From: Gymnopus androsaceus JB14
Lineage: Eukaryota; Basidiomycota; Agaricomycetes; Agaricales; Omphalotaceae
Direction of reading: 5' to 3'
DNA length: 14,738 nucleotides
NCBI GenBank assembly: GCA_009733575.1
Contig: ML769880.1
Location: 19,744 to 34,481, forward strand
Shown: positions 1 through 7,911 of the stretch, one piece after another
How the letters are laid out: each line of letters opens with the position of its first letter
Numbering within the stretch: position 1 is the stretch's first letter
Notes under the pieces: generated by a model
What the model saw: the letters and a program-made list of their open reading frames with translations, nothing else
Database searches by the model: none
What the model was told of the DNA's origin: nothing
Made by a program: the position numbers and the translations under genes

Positions 1-297
1 AAGATACCATACAAGCGGTGACCAAGTCTGAAACATAGTAGCCCAATCGGCAAGCCTGAAAACAATCATGTTATCCTTCGTGACAGTCTTAACACCTTTG
101 GTGCCACTACTTTCATTCGCAGATGCTGCTAAATGCACCGGGATATGAGCAAACTGAGGGTCCAGGTCCTTGGGATCATGCATCAGATCTCTCGATGAGC
201 ACAATCTCCAACCAATTGCGTAGCCCAGGAAGAGATGGAAAAGTTGGTATAGTTTATGGAAGCAGGGATAGTGTGAGAAGGAAACGCCAGTTTTCAT
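1..297 (-). CDS. Unassigned partial reading frame, runs off the left edge
   Basis: A minus-strand frame opens at an ATG at 297-295 and stays open for 99 codons to base 1 without a stop. I do not recognise the family. The last 50 or so residues have a protein-like composition, with an HDPKDLDPQFAHIPVHLAA stretch followed by DWATMFQTWSPLVWYL. The first 35 residues are less convincing, and a neighbouring frame is equally protein-like there, so the true start or an intron may lie inside. Just upstream on the same strand (about 376-310) a short frame starting MKVNPAEIVSPSIWPSYVQ ends in a stop and may be an earlier exon. It could be a transposon-encoded or hypothetical fungal gene. Only the open frame is directly seen. 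Confidence 0.35.
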   Translation of the reverse strand, partial: MKTGVSFSHYPCFHKLYQLFHLFLGYAIGWRLCSSRDLMHDPKDLDPQFAHIPVHLAASANESSGTKGVKTVTKDNMIVFRLADWATMFQTWSPLVWYL

Positions 298-905
298 TCA
301 TCAAGCACTTTAGATTTGAACGTAGGATGGCCATATCGATGGGGAAACAATTTCAGCAGGGTTCACTTTCATTCTACCTTGAAGAAATGACTTCAACAAC
401 TAGGGTACATAATATCTTAAAACTGCTAGCTGCCGGTCTCTCAAGCTAGAAATGCCATCTCGAATGGAGCAAAAGTTACTGGAAAGGCTTTTGGACAAGA
501 AGCCAGGAAACACATCTTAATGGCTTAATGGCTGGCACAGCTGTTGCATCCTATGCAAAAAGCCCTGTCATAGTTGGTGTGTTTTTCTCCTGACCAAGCT
601 AATAAGTACTTACCATGAATTGGTACTGGTTTTATTCTTACTGCATATTTAGGTGTCACTGCAGCTCTCATGAGTATCCCTTTAGCACCTGTTCTCACAC
701 CTGCTGTTCCAGGTGCTGTAGGTTTTAGTAGTACAGGTGTTAGGAGCTGGTGAGTCCCCATCCTCATAATGCTCTAATACATATCTAATGTGCATCATTT
801 GCCTACTAGTATAGGTAGCCCTGCTGCAGGTATGCAGGCCAGAATCGGTAATATAGAAGCTAGAAGTTTATTTACTGGTGCACAAGCTATAGCAATGGGC
901 AGTGC

Positions 906-1615
906 TAGAGGTGGGCACAAATACATACTCAAGTATATTTGTTATTCGTGGTACGAATATTTGTCACCTCAAATCCACTATTTATACTCGAGTATATACT
1001 CAAATATTTGTACAGACATATATTCACGAATAGATTATTTTAGGACAAATACTCAAGTATACTTGTGATTAATTAAGAACATTACAAATAAAGTAAATAT
1101 AGGCTTGAACATGTAAGTAATAATGTTGAAGTACTATATTAGTGTTTAATAATAATATAAATACAGTCTGTATACATTTCTGAGTACTATTACATGCCAC
1201 AAGATTGTGGCAGTACTGAGAATTGAACTCTGCTGGTCAGCTATCACAGGAAGGCCTAACCTTAATCCAGAGTCGGCACCCATAACCACTAAGCCACACA
1301 GATTTTATTACAGTTACATGTCAATAACATTATATACATATTCAAACATAGCCAAATTAAGATATACATTGAATGTTTGCTTAAGTAATAAATACCTCAC
1401 ATGCTTGTGCTAATGAAAATGTGATATTGGTGAATATTTGCAAATATTCATGAATAAAGTACCGCGAATATTTGTGGCATCAAATTGGCTATTTATACTC
1501 GAGTAAGTACTCGTGTAACGAATATATTTGTCACTTGTGACTAATTATTTGCAAGTAACAAATGGCTAAATCCTCATGAATACTCATGAATATTCGCTAT
1601 TCGTGCCCATCTCTA
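906..1615. mobile_element. hAT-like non-autonomous element (MITE), 710 bp
   Basis: The ends are inverted repeats: TAGAGGTGGGCACAAATA at 906-923 and, at 1598-1615, the complement of TAGAGATGGGCACGAATA, matching at 16 of 18 positions. A TAG start and a GTGGGCA-type core are usual for hAT ends. The flanks GGCAGTGC (898-905) and GGTGGTGC (1616-1623) form an 8-bp target duplication, the hAT length. The two differ only as CA versus TG, so the ancestor was probably GGCGGTGC, which restores the host reading frame. Inside is AT-rich DNA without a long reading frame. A 40-bp block (955-994) recurs directly at 1466-1505 and holds the palindrome TACTCGAGTA. Many short GAATATTTG/TACTCGAGTA motifs could be subterminal transposase sites. 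It encodes no transposase and must have been moved in trans. Confidence 0.8.
1207..1299 (-). ncRNA. tRNA-like segment (tRNA-Leu-like, degenerate) inside the MITE
   Basis: Read on the minus strand, this 93-nt stretch begins GTGTGGCTTAGTGGTTATGG and ends in CTGCCAC. It contains an A-box-like TGGCTTAGTGG (1296-1286) and a B-box-like AGTTCAATTCT (1229-1219), spaced as in a tRNA with a long variable arm. A five-pair stem (with G-U pairs) around ATTAAGG gives a possible anticodon loop with anticodon UAA. The outer GTGGC and GCCAC could pair. The T stem and acceptor are imperfect, so it is not a functional tRNA. It may be an old tRNA pseudogene, the head of a SINE or a captured pol III promoter. The boxes are seen; the origin is inferred. 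Confidence 0.5.
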
Positions 1616-1688
1616 GGTGGTGCTCTTCCAGTTATTGGGTGGGCTGGGAGGTGTGGCTGGAGCTTGTGAGCAGGGTTGGCAGCGTTAA

Positions 1689-1912
1689 TATGTTTCCCAA
1701 GCAAGAGACAAGGGGCATTGAAGAATTAGATTAACAAAGCTGACTCTGGAAAAAGTGAATGCTAGGACCCCAAGAGTACCCTATTACTTTCCTAAGGCCC
1801 ATGTCCTGGTTCTATGGATGCAGCAAAAAATTCAAGTTTTCCAAGTGTCAAAAAAGGCATACTTATATTTAGATGTCTGTCTGTTTTTTCTTGCACTCTA
1901 GTTTTTGCTGTA
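1689..1912. other. Intergenic stretch between the IFI-like remnant and the DDE transposon
   Basis: No reading frame, repeat or RNA gene is recognisable here. The DNA is AT-rich with short A and T runs and ends at the TA (1911-1912) used as target by the 4.3-kb transposon. Confidence 0.5.
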
Positions 1913-1949
1913 AGATAGGGAACATCCATACTCAATTAACCCCACATGA
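1913..1949 (+). repeat. Left terminal inverted repeat of the DDE transposon
   Basis: It pairs with 6173-6209. Mismatches over the first 37 bp are one C/T and two dinucleotide differences, each CA here against TG at the other end. The inferred ancestor had CG at both places. Confidence 0.85.
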
Positions 1950-2870
1950 CTTGGCATGACATCACCAAATTTAGCAAAATTCTCCACTTAATACTTTAGA
2001 AATGCTCAATAATATTCTACTGCTCTTTATCGAAGAATCTATGACCTGAGAGCTCGGGAGAATGGGTGCATTTTTGGCTTGAATCAGGTAAGTTCACTCA
2101 AAAACCAATCTTGGCAGTGAAATAGGCAAAACGAGCTTGTAAGTGATGATTACAAGGCTGAGTGTGTACATAGTGAGCTATTTTAATGAGTCTGAGTTAC
2201 GCGTGAGCTTTCATACGGTTTATCTGAAGGATAGAAGATATATTTGAAGGCATAGGGAGTGATAAGCTGCATAAAAGAGTCCTCGAGCATGGAAGCTGAC
2301 TTATACAGTGGTGCAGGTGAACAGTTTTCAATTCCTACTTAAGAGGTGTACCAGGCCTCTGGCCTGTGTGCATGATAGGTCATCTCATTGTAGAAAATGA
2401 TGACCCGCTCAGGCATTTCCAATGCATTTGCAAAGATCCAGATGTCAAGCAACAAAAAAAAAGATAGATATATTAGTCCTCAAAGTAATGTAAAATTCCA
2501 GAAAGATACACACTGCCCGACCCAAGCCCATAGACTGTCTGTCTCTGGAACGCGTCCCTTGTCTATCATTTGTGTTCAATTTACGCGCTTTTCCCAGCAT
2601 TAAATTCTTGGCAATGCAATTTGCAACATTGGAGAGAGAAGTAAATGAGGCTTTTACTCGAGAGCGGATTTTTTCCATTGAAGAACGAGCATGTGGTGTT
2701 CGTTGTGAAAGAGATTTAAAGAAATTGAGCAATTGGGAACCTGCTTTTATACCCACAACTTACTGTGAGCTTATCAGAATGTGGCAAAACTGTGGGTCTT
2801 CAATTGTAGGTCTTTGATTGTGGGTCTTCCGCTGCCATCCTCTGAGCCACTTCCATTTTACCTGAACAGC
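1950..2870. other. 5-prime non-coding leader of the DDE transposon
   Basis: Short overlapping frames exist on both strands (for example 2445-2756 minus and 2572-2817 plus) but neither resembles a known family. A 14-bp unit (GTGGGTCTTCAATT type) is repeated three times at 2792-2833, just upstream of the transposase start at 2871. CCAGGCCTCTGGCCTG near 2350 is a short near-palindrome. The stretch presumably holds the promoter and subterminal binding sites; none can be assigned. Confidence 0.5.
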
Positions 2871-5800
2871 ATGGGCAGGCAATCTAAATGGGCCCAGTCC
2901 TTGATTAACAACCTACGCAGAGAGATTAAGTCTGCAGTTGCCTCTCTTACTCCACCGAAGATGAAGAGAAAACATACGGAAATATCTGAGAAGGAAAATT
3001 CACCGGTAAGTATTGTTTTTTTTCTGAGATATCAAGAGCAGAAATCTCAGATATGCTGTAGCAGAAGTCAAGCACTGCTCTAGGTCTTGCCAAACGCGTG
3101 ATTCAGCACATAACTCCAAGAAAGAAATGCAAGACACGTCAATTGGACGCGTGCAAAATGGATATGGAACCCACATTGGTACGTGTTTTTTTTGACTTTG
3201 GAATAGTCTAGAACTTGATTTCTATCTTACTGTAGTTGAATTCTGCAATGAACTCTGTAATCTCACTTGAAGCATCCAAGGCCAGTATCAGCCCTATGCC
3301 TCAAGTGCATGATACATTCTTCTGTGACGCAGATGGTAATCAGGCTGCCACACACCATGGATCATACTTCCCACTACAAAACCTTCCAGCAGCACCTACT
3401 GAAGCTCCGAAAGCTTTCATCGCTCACTTTCAACTTCAGGATCCACCTTTATGTTGCCATGTTTCAATCGAGGATACTGTTGACAAAGATGAGATCTCCT
3501 TCTTAGAGCAAAGAACACGAGCTGCACAGGAAGGATGTAGTTCTCCTGAGTTTGCAATACTACTTGCTCCTGGAGATGAAGATGTTCCTATGGATCCAGA
3601 AGCTCATACTCCCTCATCTTCCTCTCATATTCCGCTGGCTAATCCGAGTCCCACTTATCCTGCGCCATCTGTCAAAAAATCACCATCAGATCAATCCAAG
3701 CACATACCAGAGCCTCAAATTTCAGTCTCTCAATGCCTTCAGGAGTACTTGAAAAGTGATGGGAAGCTTCATGAAGCTCCTAGTGTTGCAGATGCTATGA
3801 AGGCACTAAAGGACGTGCAGCTCAAACTTTGTGGTGAATCTCAAGGAAAAGGTGGAGGATTTTACAATCCAAAGCTTGATTGCTTTGTGCGCATCTGTCT
3901 TGAAGGAATGAGAGCACATCTCAGCCTTTATACAAATAAAGCTGTCAAAAGCACTTACGGGCAATGGGCATCATCATCTTTTACAGCTGCAGTGTCTCTT
4001 GGGATGGGCAGGTACTGTGCACAGCAGCTTTGCCATCTAACTTGTCAATACATCCTTGATCAAAACGTTATTCCTATCAATCCATATGGAAACTGGAACG
4101 AGTCCATGCTGGGTGATGAGGACATCACAGCAGATATCAACGAGCATCTGCAATCGCTGGGGAAGGAGATTACAGCTCAAAAACTCGTGACTTTCCTTGC
4201 AAGCCCGGAGATGATGGAAAAGCATGGGATAGAGAAGAAGATCACTCTGAAAACAGCACGCTGTTACCTTCGTGTTCTTGGGTACCACTATACCGAGGCA
4301 AAAAAAGGTCAATATGTTGATGGTCATGAGCATGCTGATGTTGTATGGTACCGGGACAACAAGTTCATTCCCTGATGGAAGGAAATCATTACTTGAGTAC
4401 AGAATTACTCCAATGATGGCGAGCCAGAGGGAACCCCACCTGAAAGCCCCATATTGGTTCACTTTCACAACAAAACCATCTTCTATGCACATGATCGCAA
4501 ATGGAGGACATGGTATCATAAAGACACACCTGCTAAACCGTATGCCAAGGGCAAAGGTCTTTCATTGATGGTTGCAGACTATGTGTCAGCAGATTTTGGC
4601 TGGCTTACCTCATGAGATGGAACAACAAATGCATGGAGGATAATCAAACCAGGGAAAAACCGCAATGGTTACTTTACCTCAGACGATATCATTTCTCAGG
4701 CAAACGATGCAATGGACTTGCTTCTGAAGGAGTATCTGGAATATAAGCATGTTCTTGTCTATGACAATGCCACAACCCACCTGAAATGTCCTGACAGCTC
4801 ACTATCTGCTTGTCATATGCCAAAAAGTACTCGACCTTGGCTTATCGAAGCCAATGCCAAGGATGCAGCGCGAAAACCTATATACGAGTCCAATGGATCC
4901 CTTAAAAAGACCAAAATTCAAATAGGTCCCACACAACTTTTGGATGGAACGGTTCAACAGCTTTATTTTCCCAATAATCATCTCCAAGCTGGCCAGTTCA
5001 AAGGGATGTCAGTAATCCTACAGGAGCGTGGAGTGGAGATCAAAGATGCCAGTGGCTGTGTCAAAAAAGCAGAGTGCAAGAGTTTCAATATGCTGCAGGC
5101 ATGCATCAGCAAAAAGGGGTTAAACCTATGATGTCCTAGGGAACCTAGGCTACCCTGGTCACCCTGGTCACCCTGGTCACCTTGGGTCTTCCAGGCTACC
5201 CCAGGCTACCTTAGGCTACCTCAGGTTACCTCAGGTTCCTCAGGTTAGCTCAGGCTTACTCAGGTTTACTCAGGTTTACTCAGGTTGCCTCAAATTCCCA
5301 AGGTTTATCCCTAAATCCTAGGCAACCTAGGTGACCTCAAAGAAACTGAGGCAGTCTAGGCAACCTAGGTGGCTAGGAGACCTAGGTATCCTTAGGTTCC
5401 CTTAAGTCTCTTTAAGTCATTGTGGGTCAACCTAAAGTCAGCCTGGCCCAGACCATTTTTCTGATGTGACAGATTGTTGCCTCTGGCAAATTCTGTTCAA
5501 CCAGCCTGACTTTGAGAATGTTGAGTCTATTCTGGAGGAAACCTGTAAGGCTCGGGGTGTCGAGGTTCTGTTCTTGCCAAGTTTCACTGTGAGCTGAACT
5601 TTATCGAACAATGTTGGGGATTTGCGAAACAAGTCTATCGTTATAACCCAGAATCATCACGGGAAGATGTTCTGATGAAGAATGCATTGGATGCTCTTGC
5701 GGCTGTTCCTCTGATCTCAATGTGTCGGTACGTCCTGTTCCTTGTTCCTCTTTACTGTATTGAGTCACTGATAATGTCATTTTAGATATTCCAACCGCTC

Positions 5801-5929
5801 CCGCAGATTTATGCTTACTCAAATGGACTTAATGATCGGCAAGCTGCCTGGGCTGCTAAGAAGTACCATGGCCACCGTGTTCTACCTGAATCCATTATGG
5901 AGGAGCTTGATAAAGCTCAGATCAAATAA
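2871..5929 (+). pseudogene. DDE superfamily transposase, broken
   Basis: The enzyme would cut and rejoin the ends of the surrounding element. Exon 1 (2871-3005) begins MGRQSKWAQSLINNLRREIK, a basic start typical of this mushroom transposase family. GT-AG introns at 3006-3061 and 3179-3235 are both in phase 0. Exon 3 carries the Pro/Ser-rich linker, a helical domain (MRAHLSLYTNKAVKSTYGQW; ITLKTARCYLRVLGYHY) and KKGQYVDGHE before the catalytic core. In-frame TGA stops sit at 4373-4375, 4394-4396 and 4613-4615. The first catalytic site reads HFHNKTIF (Asn at 4469-4471) where the family has HFHDEST. The second Asp is in VLVYDNATTHLK (4763-4765). The frame ends at TGA 5129-5131, where a repeat insertion begins. 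The remainder (5468-5929) reads CCLWQILFNQPDF, then, after a one-base shift at about 5580, FHCELNFIEQCWGFAKQVYR with the catalytic Glu at 5606-5608. An intron at 5728-5785 and a further shift near 5810 precede WAAKKYHGHRVLPESIMEEL and the stop. Confidence 0.9.
5135..5461. repeat. Insertion of 9-10-bp CTCAGG/CCTAGG tandem repeats in the transposase
   Basis: This 327-bp stretch interrupts the transposase between its AECKSF region and CCLWQILFNQPDF. It is flanked by TGATGT on both sides (5129-5134 and 5462-5467), a possible 6-bp target duplication. The first part has three 9-bp ACCCTGGTC units (about 5152-5178). Then come about ten 10-bp units drifting from CCAGGCTACC to TCAGGTTACC to TCAGGTTTAC (about 5190-5300). 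The last part holds several CCTAGG palindromes in a GGCAACCTAGG context, in roughly the opposite orientation. No coding potential or inverted ends are seen. It may be a small repetitive element that jumped in, or a local repeat expansion. Confidence 0.75.
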
Positions 5930-6172
5930 ATATGCAATCATTCACTAACAGTTCACATACATAGTATACTTTTTTGCAATGCAAGGTCAATAACTCAGTG
6001 AGATCAAAACTTTCGGGGAAGTCCTTCTGGGACCATCCTTTTGAGACTTTTACGATGAGTTCTCAGGCTGCACATTTGCAGTGAACATTGATCATAATTT
6101 TATAAAACATTTCTTTTCATTTTTCGAAAGAAATTGTCCGAATCCGATCGGAAATGTCACAGTGTGATCCGA
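5930..6172. other. 3-prime non-coding trailer of the DDE transposon
   Basis: AT-rich DNA after the transposase stop with no reading frame. TCCGAATCCGATCGGAAAT and GTGATCCGATCAC close to the right end contain CCGATC palindromes that could be subterminal binding sites. AATAAA overlaps the stop codon region (5925-5930). Confidence 0.5.
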
Positions 6173-6209
6173 TCACATGGGGTTAATCAAGTATGGATAT
6201 TCCCTATCT
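6173..6209 (-). repeat. Right terminal inverted repeat of the DDE transposon
   Basis: Complement of the left end at 1913-1949, followed by the TA target copy at 6210-6211. Confidence 0.85.
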
Positions 6210-6245
6210 TAGTAACGCCTAGTTTCTGCTTGTCGTTGTTGCTGC

Positions 6246-6449
6246 TTAAAACTTTTGTTTCACTTGTTTACTTACTTGTAGTAAAACTACAGTATACAAT
6301 GCGATGCCATTGCATTGTATACTGTGAGCACTGGACTTTTCAAACCCTCGATACCAGGAGCATGAGTGTGCTTGCGTGACATGGCTATTGCAAGCCTGGG
6401 GCGTGTCAAATATCTTACCACAGCCAGCAGGACACTCAAGAGATTCCAT
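6246..6449 (-). CDS. C2H2 zinc-finger N-terminal fragment (transposon-type)
   Basis: A 67-codon minus-strand frame starts MESLECPAGCGKIFDTPQAC. Cys6, Cys10, His23 and His28 form a C-x3-C-x12-H-x4-H zinc finger. It is followed by CSWYRGFEK, a motif common directly after the N-terminal zinc finger of mushroom transposon proteins (Plavaka-like and relatives). The ATG is preceded on the minus strand by a long CT-rich leader (about 6512-6455), as in many fungal promoters, which supports the start. After about residue 40 the sequence runs into a hairpin (6290-6324) and loses likeness to anything, then stops at 6246-6248. The rest of a normal protein of this kind (often several hundred residues) is absent, so this is a truncated fragment. 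Finger seen directly; family assignment inferred. Confidence 0.5.
   Translation of the reverse strand: MESLECPAGCGKIFDTPQACNSHVTQAHSCSWYRGFEKSSAHSIQCNGIALYTVVLLQVSKQVKQKF
6290..6324. repeat. Hairpin with 13-bp perfect arms
   Basis: CAGTATACAATGC at 6290-6302 and GCATTGTATACTG at 6312-6324 are exact complements around a 9-base loop. It lies inside the tail of the zinc-finger fragment. It may be the scar of a small foldback element or just a local palindrome. Confidence 0.6.
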
Positions 6450-6679
6450 GGTATTGTTGAGATTGGAAGAGGAAGGAAGAGAAAAGAACGGAAAATATCG
6501 GACGAGCTGAAAAAATCACAAGGTATGATTAGTTAAACCCACATGGACCATCCACTTATAATTAATCCATTGTACAACTCGCACACACAAAACGCAGATA
6601 AGCAAGGGAATTTAATGTTCATTTATGGTAGGCAATTATACATGTCAACACGATTAATATCATCTGAAAATTCCGAGCA
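6450..6679. other. Stretch between zinc-finger fragment and Hsp70 pseudogene
   Basis: The first 60 bases are purine-rich on the plus strand (CT-rich leader for the minus-strand fragment). The rest is AT-rich without a recognisable product. Confidence 0.4.
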
Positions 6680-7473
6680 TGAGGCAAGATCAAGCGAGAA
6701 TGAGAGAAGAGCTCACTATGTAACTGGTAGCGGAGACAATGCCGTTGAACGTACAGGAAGTGACGGTGGTAGCCTGCGCTTCTGCCAGGAGATACAACAA
6801 GGTTGAAGTTACCAAGAAGTTTGTTGTCACGAATGAGTTCATGTTCAGCCTGGGGGTCTAGTCGGCAGCAGTGGAGAACACCTGGGATCAAAAGCGTCAG
6901 CATAGCGGTAAGGAAAGGAAGGTTGATTTCGGTCTGACTGGTAAAAGAAAGTTTGATCTTGGCCTTCTCAGCAGCTTTATGAATATGCTGGATGGTCATA
7001 TGGAAGCCGCTGAGTTCAACACTGACTCCCCGAGGATATGACCAACAAGGAGAATATCGAGATATCAAAATCGTAAATGGAAATAACGGCAGAGTCCGCT
7101 TTGCCAAGACCATAAGCCAAAGCTGTAGCTGTGGGCTCGTTGATGACTCGAAGAACATCAAGACCCGCGACCTGATCAGTGCCTTTCGTTGCTTGACTCT
7201 GAGCATTGTCTAAGTTGGCGGGGACTGTTACAGCATCATGGCTGATCGAAAGGTTAGGAACTTGACAACAACGAATGTGTAATCCTCACTTGACATTTCG
7301 CTCAAGAGCTGCTGGGCAGTCTCGTCAAGGACCATAAATAACCGCTACTCCGCTAACTAGAATGTTATTAAAAACTTAAAAAAATGAAGAACAACTCACA
7401 AGTAATTGCTTTTTACCGCCATTCTCAACCTCAACAGCTGGTCGTCCATCAGGTCTTACAGGAACGTTTTGTG
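6680..7473 (-). pseudogene. Mitochondrial Hsp70 (Ssc1/mortalin-like) pseudogene, internally deleted
   Basis: Mitochondrial Hsp70 is the matrix ATPase chaperone that drives protein import and folding. Pieces of it appear in order on the minus strand in several frames. RPDGRPAVEVENGGKK lies near 7465-7410, followed by a possible 43-bp GTGAGT...CTAG intron (7399-7357). A VTVPAN...QATK piece (near 7230-7170) leads into [20 protein letters not shown] (near 7150-7095), then [15 protein letters not shown]. There the family has YDLGGGTFDISI, so five residues of the ATP phosphate-binding loop are cleanly lost. Next come HKAAEKAKIKLSF and SQTEINLPFLTA (near 6980-6910). A jump of well over 100 residues brings FSTAAD and ELIRDNKLLGNFNLV (near 6870-6800). 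Stops and frame changes lie between the pieces. [14 protein letters not shown] and the RDNKLLGNFNLV stretch fit the mitochondrial type better than cytosolic Ssa. It retains intron-like sequence, so it is unlikely to be a retrocopy. Confidence 0.85.
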
Positions 7474-7911
7474 TGCCTTACAAAGGGATTGAAATACAAG
7501 AATTCGTTGTCGTGTCCAATTACTGGGCCTGAGAGGGAATGAAATGAGCATAGAATAAGGTCTATAGGAGCAGGGACTTGCCGTTGACTTCAGATTATGT
7601 GTTTCGTGCAATTATAGACCGCGGAACATCCTGCAATGAATGAAGTTGGGATCCGGAAGAGGTACTACATTTGCATACAACATATGGGCTTGTTCTTGAT
7701 ATGGTGAAACGGATGTTACGAGCAAATGTTTTGGTAAGGAAGTAATCGGGAAGGAAAAACGGAATCAAATCTGAGGCGCTAAGACGGTTTCGTCGGACCG
7801 GTGTACCTGCAACTTCTTCATGTTCTACTTTTGCTCGCAGCCAGAGATAAGCATGAATTCAAGTGTGAGTTGAGACTCATGTAAGTCCGAGCTTTGAAAT
7901 TCCCAATCCAG
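7474..7911. other. Stretch between the Hsp70 and Tra1 pseudogenes
   Basis: No gene is clear. At the right end, GTGAGTTGAG (from 7864) to CCAATCCAG (7911) could be an intron leading into the Tra1 fragment. The preceding bases could hold a few codons of an earlier exon, but the match is too weak to claim. Confidence 0.4.

Larger units (their letters stand above)
455..1688 (+). pseudogene. IFI6/IFI27-like (Ifi-6-16 family) gene, split by a mobile element
   Basis: Members of this family are small hydrophobic glycine/alanine-rich membrane proteins; their role in fungi is not established. The recognisable core starts near 622 with a hydrophobic helix (FILTAYLGVTAALMSIPLAP). It continues through VGFSSTGV and, after a 60-bp GTGAGT...CTAG intron at 750-809, through AAGMQARIGN, SLFTGAQAIAMG and on to the insertion at 906. 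The frame resumes after the element at 1624: removing the element and one copy of its target duplication rebuilds MG-x-ALPVIG, the expected family motif. One extra G in the run at 1646-1654 then shifts the frame. Allowing for it, the protein continues as GGLGGVAGACEQGWQR and ends at TAA 1686-1688. Upstream (455-600) a possible N-terminal part, with a hydrophobic stretch AGTAVASYAKSPVIVGVFF, contains stops and is uncertain. The copy is inactive. Confidence 0.62.
1913..6209 (+). mobile_element. 4.3-kb DDE transposon with TA target duplication, inactive
   Basis: The left end AGATAGGGAACATCCATAC (from 1913) is matched on the opposite strand by AGATAGGGAATATCCATAC (from 6209 backwards). Similarity goes on through ATTAACCCCA, about 37 bp in all. 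Each end is flanked by TA (1911-1912 and 6210-6211), the Tc1/mariner-type target duplication. Between the ends lie about 960 bp of leader DNA, one multi-exon transposase gene (2871-5929) and about 280 bp of trailer. Paired CA/TG differences between the two ends show CpG decay since insertion. The element also carries a later repeat insertion at 5135-5461. TA duplication and a DDE enzyme are consistent with a Tc1/mariner-like superfamily, but the spacing of the catalytic residues is not the classical one. Confidence 0.85.

Noticed and set aside
2445..2756. 103-codon minus-strand frame in the transposon leader
   Set aside because: It overlaps a comparable plus-strand frame, shows no motif or leader and is probably chance.
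4037..4519. 160-codon minus-strand frame across the transposase
   Set aside because: Lies opposite the transposase exon 3; its length comes from the codon use of the coding strand.
5150..5300. Regular 9-10-bp repeats as a CRISPR array
   Set aside because: Units are short, abut each other without spacers and drift in sequence; the window is eukaryotic.
1898..6231. CTAGTTTTTGCTG before and CTAGTTTCTGCTT after the DDE transposon as a long target duplication
   Set aside because: The similarity is imperfect and not adjacent to the ends in the same register, while the TA at each end explains the insertion. Probably coincidence.
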